A stretch of 64,000 nt of DNA from Simplicispira sedimenti. Its GTDB lineage: Bacteria > Pseudomonadota > Gammaproteobacteria > Burkholderiales > Burkholderiaceae_C. Made by a program: the position numbers and the translations under genes. This document shows positions 1 through 7,570 of the stretch, in pieces; position 1 is the stretch's first letter, and each line of letters opens with the position of its first letter. The DNA lies in contig NZ_JAKVIJ010000002.1 in assembly GCF_022760965.1 (NCBI RefSeq), forward strand, positions 186,001 to 250,000. Reading direction: 5' to 3'. Below the pieces are notes generated by a model that did no database searches, was not told the DNA's origin, and worked only from the letters and a program-made list of their open reading frames with translations.

Positions 1-488
1 TAACCCAGCTGCTGCGCGGCCAGCTTCATCTGTTCGTATTCGAGCAGGCGGCGCACCAGCTCGGCGCGCGGGTCCTGTGCTTCGTCGGTGCCCTCCTGCT
101 TGCGCGGCGGCAGCAGCATGCGCGACTTGATCTCGATGAGCATGGCCGCCATCAGCAGGTACTCGGCCGCCAGCTCCAGATTGCGGCTGCGGATTTCGTC
201 CACATACGCCAAGTACTGGCGCGTGACGCTGAGCATGGGGATGTCGAGGATGTTGAAGTTCTGCTTGCGGATCAGGTACAGCAGCAGATCGAGCGGCCCC
301 TCGAAGGCCTCCAGAAACACTTCCAGCGCGTCGGGCGGGATGTACAGGTCGGTGGGCAGCGCAAACAGCGGCTCGCCGTACAGGCGCGCCAGCGCGACCT
401 GGTCCACCACCTCGGGCATGGCGGACGGCGCAGCCGCGTCGGCATCACCCGCAGGCACGGGCGCGGCAGTGTCCGTCACAGAACCCAT
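1..488 (-). CDS. scpA: Segregation and condensation protein A, N-terminal part (cut by window edge)
   Basis: ScpA is the kleisin subunit that bridges the SMC dimer with ScpB in chromosome condensation and segregation. The visible 162 residues have a variable Ala/Pro-rich head, then the conserved block GPLDLLLYLIRKQNFNILDI at about residues 62-81, followed by VTRQYLAYV and the EYLLMAAILIEIKSRMLLP helix typical of the family. The gene runs off the left edge, so its C-terminal half is missing here. The ATG at 488 has no recognisable Shine-Dalgarno; a short interspersed repeat directly abuts it. It lies downstream of the DUF3460 gene on the same strand. Confidence 0.93.
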   Translation of the reverse strand, partial: MGSVTDTAAPVPAGDADAAAPSAMPEVVDQVALARLYGEPLFALPTDLYIPPDALEVFLEAFEGPLDLLLYLIRKQNFNILDIPMLSVTRQYLAYVDEIRSRNLELAAEYLLMAAMLIEIKSRMLLPPRKQEGTDEAQDPRAELVRRLLEYEQMKLAAQQLG

Positions 489-540
489 TTGCTATAAAAA
501 TAATAGCTTCCAGCGCCCGTATTTATTGCGCTAGAGCCTG
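489..540. repeat. Short interspersed repeat copy, upstream of scpA
   Basis: An AT-rich block containing GCTATAAAAATAATAGC followed by CAGCGC and GCGCTAGAGCC. The same pattern recurs across the window, for example at 14423, 31520, 33040, 51500 and 51597. It sits directly against the scpA ATG and may provide its 5' leader. The sequence contrasts sharply with the GC-rich surroundings. Confidence 0.7.
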
Positions 541-546
541 TTTTTG

Positions 547-756
547 TCAGTAACCGTCGTACGAGTAGAACGCGTACGGCTTCTGGTTGACGCGGCCTGC
601 GCGGTAGTCCTGCCACAGGCTGCGGTCCACCTTCTTGTCCCACAGCAGCGCGCGGCCCGCCTGTTGGCCTGCGTCGAGCTGGGGCTTTTGCTTCTTCAGA
701 TCGTCCAGAAACTGGGTGGCAACCGAGGTGTAGTGGGGGCGGGCAAAGAGGGACAT
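547..756 (-). CDS. DUF3460 family protein
   Basis: A 69-residue protein of unknown function. Its sequence, including ATQFLDDLKKQKPQLDAGQQ and GRALLWDKKVDRSLWQDY, matches the short DUF3460 family found in beta-proteobacteria. No signal peptide or membrane segment is seen, so it is probably cytoplasmic. It lies upstream of scpA on the same strand, with 58 bp between its stop and the scpA start, and may be cotranscribed with it. Function is not known. Confidence 0.85.
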   Translation of the reverse strand: MSLFARPHYTSVATQFLDDLKKQKPQLDAGQQAGRALLWDKKVDRSLWQDYRAGRVNQKPYAFYSYDGY

Positions 757-801
757 GGTGTGTGGCTGGAAAAGGGTGGTCGATTTTAGCGGGGTCTGGG
801 G

Positions 802-970
802 CTAGGAGCCTGTCGGACTTGGGAATCGTCGGCTGCAAATTGACCGCAGCGGTCCATTTCTCACCGTCTTTTTGCCCCATAGCCCCGCTATGGGGCTGCA
901 AATCCGGCAAAAACTGTCCTCGCTGGGGCCAATTTTCGCTTTCGACGCCCCAAGTCCGACAGGCTCCTAG
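802..970. mobile_element. 169-bp palindromic MITE-like element
   Basis: The ends are a perfect 22-bp inverted repeat (802-823 and 949-970) beginning CTAGGAGCCTGTCGGACTTG. The interior is also palindromic: GCCCCATAGC at 874-883 pairs with GCTATGGGGC at 887-896, flanked by TTTTTGCC and GGCAAAAA. The whole element could therefore fold into one long imperfect hairpin. It has no coding capacity and begins 4 bp after the gspE stop codon. This fits a non-autonomous MITE or large REP-like unit that may also act as an operon-end terminator. Any target duplication cannot be separated from the CTAG ends. Confidence 0.75.
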
Positions 971-974
971 GGCA

Positions 975-2363
975 TCAATCCCGCGTCACCCGTACCACCT
1001 CTTCGCGCGTGGTCACGCCTGCGGCGATCAGGCGCTCGCCATCCTCGCGCATGAGCTGCATGCCCGCAGCCAGTGCGGCGGCGCGGATGTCGGCCTCGCT
1101 GGCGCGGTTGTGCACCAGGGCGCGCAGCGGGTCGTCCACCGCCAGCAGCTCGAACAGGCCGGTGCGCCCCGCGTAGCCGGTGTGGCCGCAGGCCTCGCAC
1201 CCCTTGCCGGCGCAGGCGTGGCAGACCTTGCGCACCAGGCGCTGGGCCAGCACGCCCAGCAGGGAGGAGCTGAGCAGGAAAGGCTCCACGCCCATGTCGG
1301 TCAGGCGTGTGACGGCGCTGGCGGCGTCGTTGGTGTGCAGGGTGGCCAGCACCAGGTGGCCGGTGAGCGAGGCCTGGATGGCGATCTGCGCGGTCTCGAA
1401 GTCGCGGATCTCGCCGATCATGATGATGTCCGGGTCCTGGCGCAGGATGGCGCGCAGGGCCTTGGCAAACGTCAGGTCGATCTTGGGGTTGACCTGCGTC
1501 TGGCCCACGCCGGGCAGCTCGTATTCGATCGGGTCTTCCACCGTCATGATGTTGCTGCGCGTGGCGTCCAGGCGGCTCAGGGCGGCGTACAGCGTGGTCG
1601 TCTTGCCCGAGCCCGTGGGGCCGGTGACGAGCACGATGCCGTGCGGCTGCGCGATCAGGCCGGTGAAGCGGCGCAGCGTGTCGCCCTGCATGCCCACGGC
1701 CTCCAGGCTCAGCTTGCTCTCGCTCTTGTCCAAGAGGCGCAGCACCGCGCGCTCGCCATGGGCGCTGGGCAGGGTGGAGACGCGCACGTCGATGGCGCGG
1801 GTGCCCAGGCGCAGGCTGATGCGGCCGTCCTGCGGCAGGCGTTTTTCGGAGATGTCCAGCTCGGCCATGATCTTCAGGCGCGAGATCAGCGCGGCGTGCA
1901 GCGCGCGGTTGGGTTGCACCACCTCGCGCAGCGTGCCGTCCACGCGGAAGCGCACGCTGCTGTGGCGCTCGTAGGGCTCGATGTGGATGTCGCTCGCGCC
2001 GTCGCGCGCGGCCTGCGTGAGCAGGGCGTTGAGCATGCGGATGATGGGCGCGTCGTCGGCGGCTTCCAGCAGGTCTTCCACGGCGGGCAGGTCCTGCATC
2101 ATGCGCGAGAGGTCGGTGTCCGACTCGACCTCGCTGACCACCGTGGCGGCGCTCGATTCGCCCTGGGCGTAGGCGGCGCTGATGCGCTGGGCCAGGGCCG
2201 CGGCGTCCAGCACCTGCAGGTGGCGCACGGCATGCTTGCGCAGCACTTCGCCCAGCAGCGCCATGTCGGGCGCCGGGCCGTGCCAGAGCACGGGCTGCTG
2301 GCCGTCGTCCTCCAGCAGCAACTGGGCGGTGCGGGCAAAGGCGTAGGGCAGGGGGTGGCGCAT
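975..2363 (-). CDS. gspE: Type II secretion ATPase GspE
   Basis: This is the cytoplasmic hexameric ATPase that powers pseudopilus assembly. The 462-residue product has an N-terminal domain followed by the conserved ASDIHIEPYE stretch (about 123-132), the Walker A motif GPTGSGKTT at about 248-256, the Asp-box and Walker B region ending in MIGEIRD, and the LATLHTNDA His box. A cysteine motif CHACAGKGCEAC (CX2C-X4-CX2C) lies near the C-terminus; its spacer is shorter than in classical GspE. The ATG at 2363 is 2 bp after the gspD stop, indicating coupling. It is the last gene of the gsp cluster before the palindromic element. Confidence 0.95.
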   Translation of the reverse strand: MRHPLPYAFARTAQLLLEDDGQQPVLWHGPAPDMALLGEVLRKHAVRHLQVLDAAALAQRISAAYAQGESSAATVVSEVESDTDLSRMMQDLPAVEDLLEAADDAPIIRMLNALLTQAARDGASDIHIEPYERHSSVRFRVDGTLREVVQPNRALHAALISRLKIMAELDISEKRLPQDGRISLRLGTRAIDVRVSTLPSAHGERAVLRLLDKSESKLSLEAVGMQGDTLRRFTGLIAQPHGIVLVTGPTGSGKTTTLYAALSRLDATRSNIMTVEDPIEYELPGVGQTQVNPKIDLTFAKALRAILRQDPDIIMIGEIRDFETAQIAIQASLTGHLVLATLHTNDAASAVTRLTDMGVEPFLLSSSLLGVLAQRLVRKVCHACAGKGCEACGHTGYAGRTGLFELLAVDDPLRALVHNRASEADIRAAALAAGMQLMREDGERLIAAGVTTREEVVRVTRD

Positions 2364-2365
2364 GG

Positions 2366-4582
2366 TCACTGGGCGTTGTGTGGCGCGGTGCTGCGCTCCA
2401 TGCGCAGCGAGGGCAGCACGGGCGCACCCTGCACATTGCCCAGCACGCCGCCGGAGGAGGGCTGCACCTGCTGCTGCAGCGCGCGGATGGATTCGTAGCG
2501 GTCGATCATGAGCGCGTCGCTGGCAGCCGCGTCGCGCACCACCACGGGGCGCAGAAAGACCATCAGGTTGGTCTTCTTGCGCGAGCGGTTTTCGCTGCGG
2601 AACAGGTTGCCCACAATGGGCACGTCGCCCAGCAGGGGCACCTTGTCCTCGGCCTGCGAGTAGCTGTCTTCCAGCAGGCCCCCCAGCACGATGATGCTGC
2701 CGTCTTCCACCAGCACGTTGGACTCGATGGAGCGCTTGCTGGTGGTGGGGCCGTTGGCGTTCTTGAGCGTGGCGTCGTCGATCTTGGAGACCTCCTGGTA
2801 GATCGCCATCTTGACCGTGCCGTTCTCGTTGATCTGCGGGCGCACGCGCAGCATCAGGCCCACGTCCTTGCGCTCCACGGTGGTGAACGGGTTCACCGCG
2901 CCACTGTTGCCGCCGGTGTTGGCATACGACCCGGTGACAAAGGGCACGTTGTTGCCGATGACGATCTTGGCCTCTTCGTTGTCCAGCGTCATCAGGTTGG
3001 GGGTGGAGAGCACGTTGGCGTCGCCGCTGTTCTGCAGAAAGTTGGCCAGCGCGCCCAGGTAGTACTGGCCGCCCACGCGGGGGGCCAGCGCGAGGTTCAG
3101 CCCGCCGCCCAGGGTGCCCACTGCCGTGCCGATGGTGCCGGCGTTGCCCGAGGCCAGCGCGGACGTGATGCCCAGGATGTTGGCGCCCGCAGCGCCCGAG
3201 TTGGTGCCGATCACGCCGATGGTGCCGTCGCCCTGTTTGCCCATCACGCCCTGCCACTGGATGCCGAACTCGGCCAGCTTGTTGGCGTTGACCTCGACGA
3301 TCAGGCTCTCGACCAGCACCTGCGCGCGGCGCCCGTCGAGCTTGTCGATCACGGCGCGCAACTGGCGGTACTGCGGCTCGGGCGCGGTGATGATGAGCGA
3401 GTTGGTCGTCGGGTCCGCCTGGATCTGCCCGCCGGTGGAGGGCTGGTTGGCGGGCGCGGCGCTGTTGCTGGCGCCCGCACCCAGGCCGCTGCTGGCAGAG
3501 GACGTGGATGTGCTGCTGCCGGTGCTGCTCAGCCCGCTGCCCAGCGCCGGTGCGCTGGTGCTGGCGGTGGATGGCGTGCTGGTGCTGGCGCCCCCGGCAT
3601 TGGCGCTGCCTGCCGCCATGGCGGCGCGCAGCGTGGCGGCGAGCTTGGTGGCGTCGGCATTCTTCAGGTACACCACATGGATGTTGCCGCTGGCAGCGCT
3701 GCTGCCGGGCGCGGGCGGCTGGTCTAGCCTTTCGACCAGGGCACGCACCTGGGCCACGCGGGCGGGGTTGGCGGCGCGCAGCACCAGGGCGTTGCTGCGG
3801 GGCTCGGCCAGCAGCGTGGTCTTGGCGCCGGTATCGCTCTGACCGGCGGCGGCGCCGGGCGCGCCGGCGCTGCTGCCCGTTTCCACCAGCCGCGCCACCA
3901 GCGGCGCGAGGTCGGTGGCAATGGCGTGCTTGAGCGGGATGATTTCCACATCGCTGGCGGTGGACACATCCATGGCCGCAATGATCTTGCCCAGGCGCTG
4001 CAGGTTGTCGGCGTAGTCGGTGATGACCAGCGCGTTGGTTCCGGGGCTGACGTTGATGGTGTTGTTCGGGCTGATCAGCGGGCGCAGCACGGGCACCAGG
4101 TTGGCGGCGCTTTCGTGGTTGAGGCGGTAGATCTGCGTCACGATCTGCCCGCCCGCCGGGCCGCTGGCGCCGCTCTGGGCCACGCTCACGCTGCCGCCCT
4201 GCAGCTTGGCGTCGGCCTCGGGCACCACCTTGTACAGGCCGCTGGCCTCCACCACCGTGAAGCCCTGCAGGCGCAGCGCCGCCAGGAACTGGTCAAACGC
4301 CTTGGCAGGCGGCACGGCGTGTTCGGTGACGAGGTTGATCTGCCCGCGCACGCGCGGGTCCACCACCACGTTGCGCCCGGTGATGGTGGCCATGGTGCGC
4401 GCCACGGCCTCGATCTCGGCGTTGGCGAAGTTCAGCGTCACCGGCTCGCCGGGGCGCACGCTGGCGGTGCCGGGTTGCAGCACGTTTTGAGCATGAATTT
4501 GGCCTGTGGCGCCCATGAATAAAGCGGCGGCAGCTATTGTTTTAATAGCAAAAGAACGTGTTGGCATGTTCAAGCAGGTCAT
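2366..4582 (-). CDS. gspD: Type II secretion secretin GspD
   Basis: GspD forms the outer-membrane secretin channel. The 738-residue product has a signal peptide ending near GQIHA-QN, the N0 domain (VTLNFANAEIEAVARTMATITGRNVVVDPRV), N1-N3 repeats including NALVITDYADNLQRL, an unusually long Ser/Ala/Gly linker in N3 at about residues 320-380, and the C-terminal secretin domain (VPLLGDVPIVGNLFRS). Two in-frame ATGs are possible: 4582 (used here) and 4567. The second gives a more typical n-region, MPTRSFAIK. The DNA coding most of the signal peptide closely resembles the short interspersed repeat. It is followed by gspE after 2 bp. Confidence 0.94.
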   Translation of the reverse strand: MTCLNMPTRSFAIKTIAAAALFMGATGQIHAQNVLQPGTASVRPGEPVTLNFANAEIEAVARTMATITGRNVVVDPRVRGQINLVTEHAVPPAKAFDQFLAALRLQGFTVVEASGLYKVVPEADAKLQGGSVSVAQSGASGPAGGQIVTQIYRLNHESAANLVPVLRPLISPNNTINVSPGTNALVITDYADNLQRLGKIIAAMDVSTASDVEIIPLKHAIATDLAPLVARLVETGSSAGAPGAAAGQSDTGAKTTLLAEPRSNALVLRAANPARVAQVRALVERLDQPPAPGSSAASGNIHVVYLKNADATKLAATLRAAMAAGSANAGGASTSTPSTASTSAPALGSGLSSTGSSTSTSSASSGLGAGASNSAAPANQPSTGGQIQADPTTNSLIITAPEPQYRQLRAVIDKLDGRRAQVLVESLIVEVNANKLAEFGIQWQGVMGKQGDGTIGVIGTNSGAAGANILGITSALASGNAGTIGTAVGTLGGGLNLALAPRVGGQYYLGALANFLQNSGDANVLSTPNLMTLDNEEAKIVIGNNVPFVTGSYANTGGNSGAVNPFTTVERKDVGLMLRVRPQINENGTVKMAIYQEVSKIDDATLKNANGPTTSKRSIESNVLVEDGSIIVLGGLLEDSYSQAEDKVPLLGDVPIVGNLFRSENRSRKKTNLMVFLRPVVVRDAAASDALMIDRYESIRALQQQVQPSSGGVLGNVQGAPVLPSLRMERSTAPHNAQ
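4484..4553. repeat. Interspersed repeat copy inside the gspD signal-peptide coding region
   Basis: On the minus strand the block starts TTTGCTATTAAAACAATAGC and ends near GGCCAAATTCATGCTC. It aligns along its length with the copy upstream of ruvC, which reads TTTGCTATTGTTTTGATAGC through GGCCAATTCATTCAT. It is translated in frame as the h- and c-regions of the GspD signal peptide. Its AT richness stands out from the rest of gspD. Confidence 0.65.
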
Positions 4583-4585
4583 ATC

Positions 4586-4925
4586 AGTTATCCATTGTGC
4601 GAACGCGGCACCCGCGACGCATGAAACCGGCGCGCCCCAGGCCAGGGCTCCCGCGCAAGAGCCGCCCCGCCGTACCGGTGGCGTCCCCCTGCCCGCAGTG
4701 CGCAGCGCTGCGAGAGCGGGGGGAAGGAGCGAAGCGACACAGGGGGTGTTTCATTCCAGCTATCCATAGCGCTGCGCGTCACCCGCATCGCATGAAACGG
4801 GCGCGGCCCAAGCCAGGGCTCCCGCGCAAGGGCCGCCCCGCCGCGCCGGGAGCGTCCCCCTGCCCGCAGCGCGCAGCGCTGCGAGAGCGGGGGGAAGGAG
4901 CGAAGCGACGCAGGGGGGTGGCTCA
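4586..4925. repeat. Two tandem copies of a GC-rich repeat of about 150-165 bp in the gspN-gspD gap
   Basis: The 351-bp stretch between gspN and gspD carries no gene. It holds two diverged direct copies, about 4586-4751 and 4757-4925. Both share CAGGGCTCCCGCGCAAG, GCGTCCCCCTGCCCGCAG, CGCAGCGCTGCGAGAGCGG and GGGGAAGGAGCGAAGCGAC. Each starts after a TATCCAT and contains GCATGAAAC. Further copies occur at about 9192-9353 and, inverted, at 28989-29120. Reading frames through the repeat look like shadows (Ala/Arg/Pro-rich). The promoter that drives gspD, if there is one, must lie within or beside these copies. Confidence 0.85.
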
Positions 4926-4933
4926 TTTCAGGT

Positions 4934-5743
4934 TCAACCCAGCGTGATGAGCGAGCGCGCGCCGTTGCGCCGCCCGATGATGTTGAGCAGATTGGACAGG
5001 GCGCCCTCGCGCTCGGGCGTGGCGCTGGCCTCCCCGGCAAAGCGCAGGCGCTGGCCCACCCACTGGCCGCTGCCACTGAGTTGCAGGTCGCCCTGCAGCG
5101 TTTGCAGTTGCAACGCCACCGCCTCGCCCCCTTGCAGGGTGATGCGGTAGCTGCCCATGGGCTTGAGTGTGGACAGGCGCGAGGACATGGCCAGCGCGTC
5201 GAGCTGCGCGCTGCCGGCCACTGCCAGGCGGCCCGCTGCCCATTCGGCCTGCAGGCCCGTGGTTTGCAGCAGGAGCTGGCCTTGCGGCTGCAAGGTGTTC
5301 CAGGGGGTGCCCAGGCCGGTCAGCACGGCGGCGGGCCACTGGCTCTGGCCATCGGCCAGCGCCACGCGGGCGCCGCCCCAGTGCAGGCCCAGGCGCAACA
5401 GCAGCGGGGTGGGGGTGCAGCAGTCGGCACGCAACTCGGCGCGCAGGCCGCCCCAGGTGGGGCGCAGGCGCCAGTGCAGGCGCGCGGGCAGCGCGGCGCG
5501 GTCCCGGCTGCCGGGGCCGCCGGTCAGCACCAGTTGGGCCGAGCCCGTCCATACCGTGCCGCTGGGAGCTTGCAACTGGATCTGTTGGCCGCTGGCCCGG
5601 CCCACCGCAGTTGCCAGCCAGTGGGCCGGTGCAAAGGCCAGCAGGGCGGGCAGCACCCCGGCCAGGGCACCGGCCAGCGCCCAGCCCCAGGGCGTTTGTG
5701 CGGCGGTGTCGGCCGTGCGTGCGGTGCGCGGCGGGCGGTGCAT
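4934..5743 (-). CDS. gspN: Type II secretion protein GspN
   Basis: GspN is an accessory inner-membrane T2SS component found in a subset of systems. The 269-residue product has one N-terminal membrane segment (about residues 19-43, WGWALAGALAGVLPALLAF) and a periplasmic domain. Family-like features include SGTVWTGSAQLVLTG, LHWRLRP and the final glycine-ending strand. The ATG at 5743 was chosen because it gives a normal inner-membrane anchor and lies just after the gspM stop (5773). The paired tandem repeats separate it from gspD downstream. Confidence 0.85.
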   Translation of the reverse strand: MHRPPRTARTADTAAQTPWGWALAGALAGVLPALLAFAPAHWLATAVGRASGQQIQLQAPSGTVWTGSAQLVLTGGPGSRDRAALPARLHWRLRPTWGGLRAELRADCCTPTPLLLRLGLHWGGARVALADGQSQWPAAVLTGLGTPWNTLQPQGQLLLQTTGLQAEWAAGRLAVAGSAQLDALAMSSRLSTLKPMGSYRITLQGGEAVALQLQTLQGDLQLSGSGQWVGQRLRFAGEASATPEREGALSNLLNIIGRRNGARSLITLG

Positions 5744-5772
5744 GGGGGATGGACGGCTGGGCACGGTGCGGC

Positions 5773-6300
5773 TCAACGGGTGGGCAGGCTCAGCACCAGG
5801 GTGCCGTCCCAGCGCACGGTGGGCGTGGGCGCGCCATTGCCCTGGCGCGGGTTGGCGCTGCGGGTCAGGTGGGCCTCTTGCGGTACGGCGCGGGCGTTGT
5901 TGCGGGCCTGGGCCAGCCAGTTGGCCAGGGCGTCGGCCTGCACGCCTTGCAGCGTGAGCGTGGCGCGGTCGCCCGACAGGGCCAGTTTGGCGCCTGCACC
6001 CAGGGTGGCGGTGACCGATGCCTGCAGTGCGCGCGCCGCGTCTTCCGGGCTGGTGCGGGGCTGGGCCTGCAGTTGCTGGGCTTCGGACGCCAGCGCCTGC
6101 ATGTGCTGCAACTGGGCGTCCAGCTTGGCGTGCTGGGCGCTGGCGCTGCGCAGCGTGTGCAGCGCAGGGGCCAGCAGCAGCCACCACAGCAGCGCCAGAC
6201 CGACCACGGCAGCGGCGGCGCTCACCAGGGTTTGCTCGCGCGGGGCCAGCTTGTTCCAGGCGGCTTGCAGGGCGGAGGCGGAGGATGCGGTGCGGGTCAT
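5773..6300 (-). CDS. gspM: Type II secretion protein GspM
   Basis: GspM is a bitopic inner-membrane protein that partners GspL in the assembly platform. The product is 175 residues. A short cytoplasmic N-terminus contains the typical AAWNKLAPREQTLV segment, followed by a membrane helix at about 24-46 (VSAAAAVVGLALLWWLLLAP). The rest is a periplasmic ferredoxin-like domain with a helical stalk rich in Gln and Ala. The start at 6300 is 8 bp downstream of the gspL stop, so the two are probably coupled. Confidence 0.9.
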   Translation of the reverse strand: MTRTASSASALQAAWNKLAPREQTLVSAAAAVVGLALLWWLLLAPALHTLRSASAQHAKLDAQLQHMQALASEAQQLQAQPRTSPEDAARALQASVTATLGAGAKLALSGDRATLTLQGVQADALANWLAQARNNARAVPQEAHLTRSANPRQGNGAPTPTVRWDGTLVLSLPTR

Positions 6301-6308
6301 GGGGGGGC

Positions 6309-7523
6309 TTATTGGGCTTGTTCGCGCACGATCAGGGTGCCGTCTTCCAGGCGCAGCTGGTGGCTGGTGGCGCGGGCACGGGCCTGGGCGTCGGCCAGGT
6401 CGGTGTCGGTCAGGTTCAGGCCCTTGAGGCGCAGTTCGCCTGCACCAAAGTCGATGGCGCTGGGCTGTGCCTGTGCGGGCAGGGCCTGGGCGGCGGCGGC
6501 GAGCAAAACCTCCAGGTCGCGCGGCGCCAGACCTCCTGCGGCCTGGCGCAACTGGGCCAGTTCGCGCTCCATCTGCAGGGGGGCATCGACCACTACCTTG
6601 ACCTGCGGGAAAGTCTGCGTGAGGGCGTTGTGTGCAGCAGCTTTCTTGGTGGCCAGCATCTGGCGTTCCTGCCAGGCCCAGGCGTTGAGCCCGGCCAGGT
6701 GCGCCAGCAGCAGCACGGCGGCGCCCCAGCGGGCAGCGCGCCATTGGGGTGCGCGCAGCAGTTGGCCTGCCAGGCTCCCGGCCTTGCGCAGGGTGCGGGT
6801 GCGGCCGCTGCTGGCCAGGTCCATCTGGGCCAGGTCCCAGGGGCTGCGCGCTGCGAGCAGGGCGCGTTCGTGTTCGGTTTGCAGTTGGGCGCTGCGGCCC
6901 AGGGCTTGTTCGGCCAGCGCGGCCACGGCGGGTTCGGCGACCAGGGGCGGGGGTGGGTCGGCGTCCAGCCCAGTGAGGGCCATGCTGGCCGCAGCCAGGG
7001 GCAGCAGCACCACGCCCTGGTCGGGGCCGGGGGTGGCGGCCAGCAGGGCGTCTTCGGGGCAGGTGCCCAGCACCAGCACGGCGTCGGTGGCGCCGGGGGC
7101 GAGCTCGGGCACCACGCGGGCCACGGGGCGGCCCGCGGCCTCCAGGGCCTGCAGTGCGTCGCGCAGCCAGGCGCGGTCGCAAACGGCCACCCAGGCGCTG
7201 GCGCCGGGGCGTGCGCCGGGCTCCAGCGCGAAATGCAGTTGTGCGGGGTCGTCCAGCAGGCGGTCTTCGAGCAGGCCTTCCAGCACGTTGCGCAGGCGCG
7301 GGCTGTTCGGCCCCACGCCGGGGGGCAAGGTCACGCGCTGCCAGGACAGCGCGCGCACCGGCACCAGGGCCACGATCTCGCTGGCGCGCCCCACGGCGGG
7401 CAGCGTGCTGGCGGCCGCGGTGCCGTGGCGCGTGGCCTGGTGGCCGTCTGCGCTGAGCGTGTAGCGGTATTCGGTGGCGCCACCATTGCGCGCCAGGGGG
7501 AGGTGAAGGACGAGGGTGCTCAT
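6309..7523 (-). CDS. gspL: Type II secretion protein GspL
   Basis: GspL links the GspE ATPase to the inner-membrane platform. The 404-residue product has an actin-like cytoplasmic domain (residues 1 to about 230, including RVTLPPGVGPNSPRLRNVLEGLLEDRLLDDP), one membrane helix (AAVLLLAHLAGLNAWAW, about 240-258) and a periplasmic ferredoxin-like domain that binds GspM. Length and architecture are normal. It lies between gspK and gspM on the same strand. Confidence 0.92.
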   Translation of the reverse strand: MSTLVLHLPLARNGGATEYRYTLSADGHQATRHGTAAASTLPAVGRASEIVALVPVRALSWQRVTLPPGVGPNSPRLRNVLEGLLEDRLLDDPAQLHFALEPGARPGASAWVAVCDRAWLRDALQALEAAGRPVARVVPELAPGATDAVLVLGTCPEDALLAATPGPDQGVVLLPLAAASMALTGLDADPPPPLVAEPAVAALAEQALGRSAQLQTEHERALLAARSPWDLAQMDLASSGRTRTLRKAGSLAGQLLRAPQWRAARWGAAVLLLAHLAGLNAWAWQERQMLATKKAAAHNALTQTFPQVKVVVDAPLQMERELAQLRQAAGGLAPRDLEVLLAAAAQALPAQAQPSAIDFGAGELRLKGLNLTDTDLADAQARARATSHQLRLEDGTLIVREQAQ

Positions 7524-7570
7524 GGAAAAAGTTCGCGGGCCATTGTAGGGGGCGTGTATGTCCGGCCTGC

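Noticed and set aside
802..970. Insertion sequence
   Set aside because: No transposase coding capacity is present, so it is listed only as a MITE-like element.
762..2498. Long plus-strand open frame antisense to gspE and gspD (about 578 codons)
   Set aside because: It lies opposite confidently assigned gsp genes, is Ala/Gly/His/Gln-rich with no motif, and runs through the palindromic element. It is a high-GC shadow.
3926..4769. Plus-strand open frames across gspD 5' region and tandem repeats
   Set aside because: They are reverse-strand shadows plus GC-rich repeat sequence, with no start signals or protein motifs.
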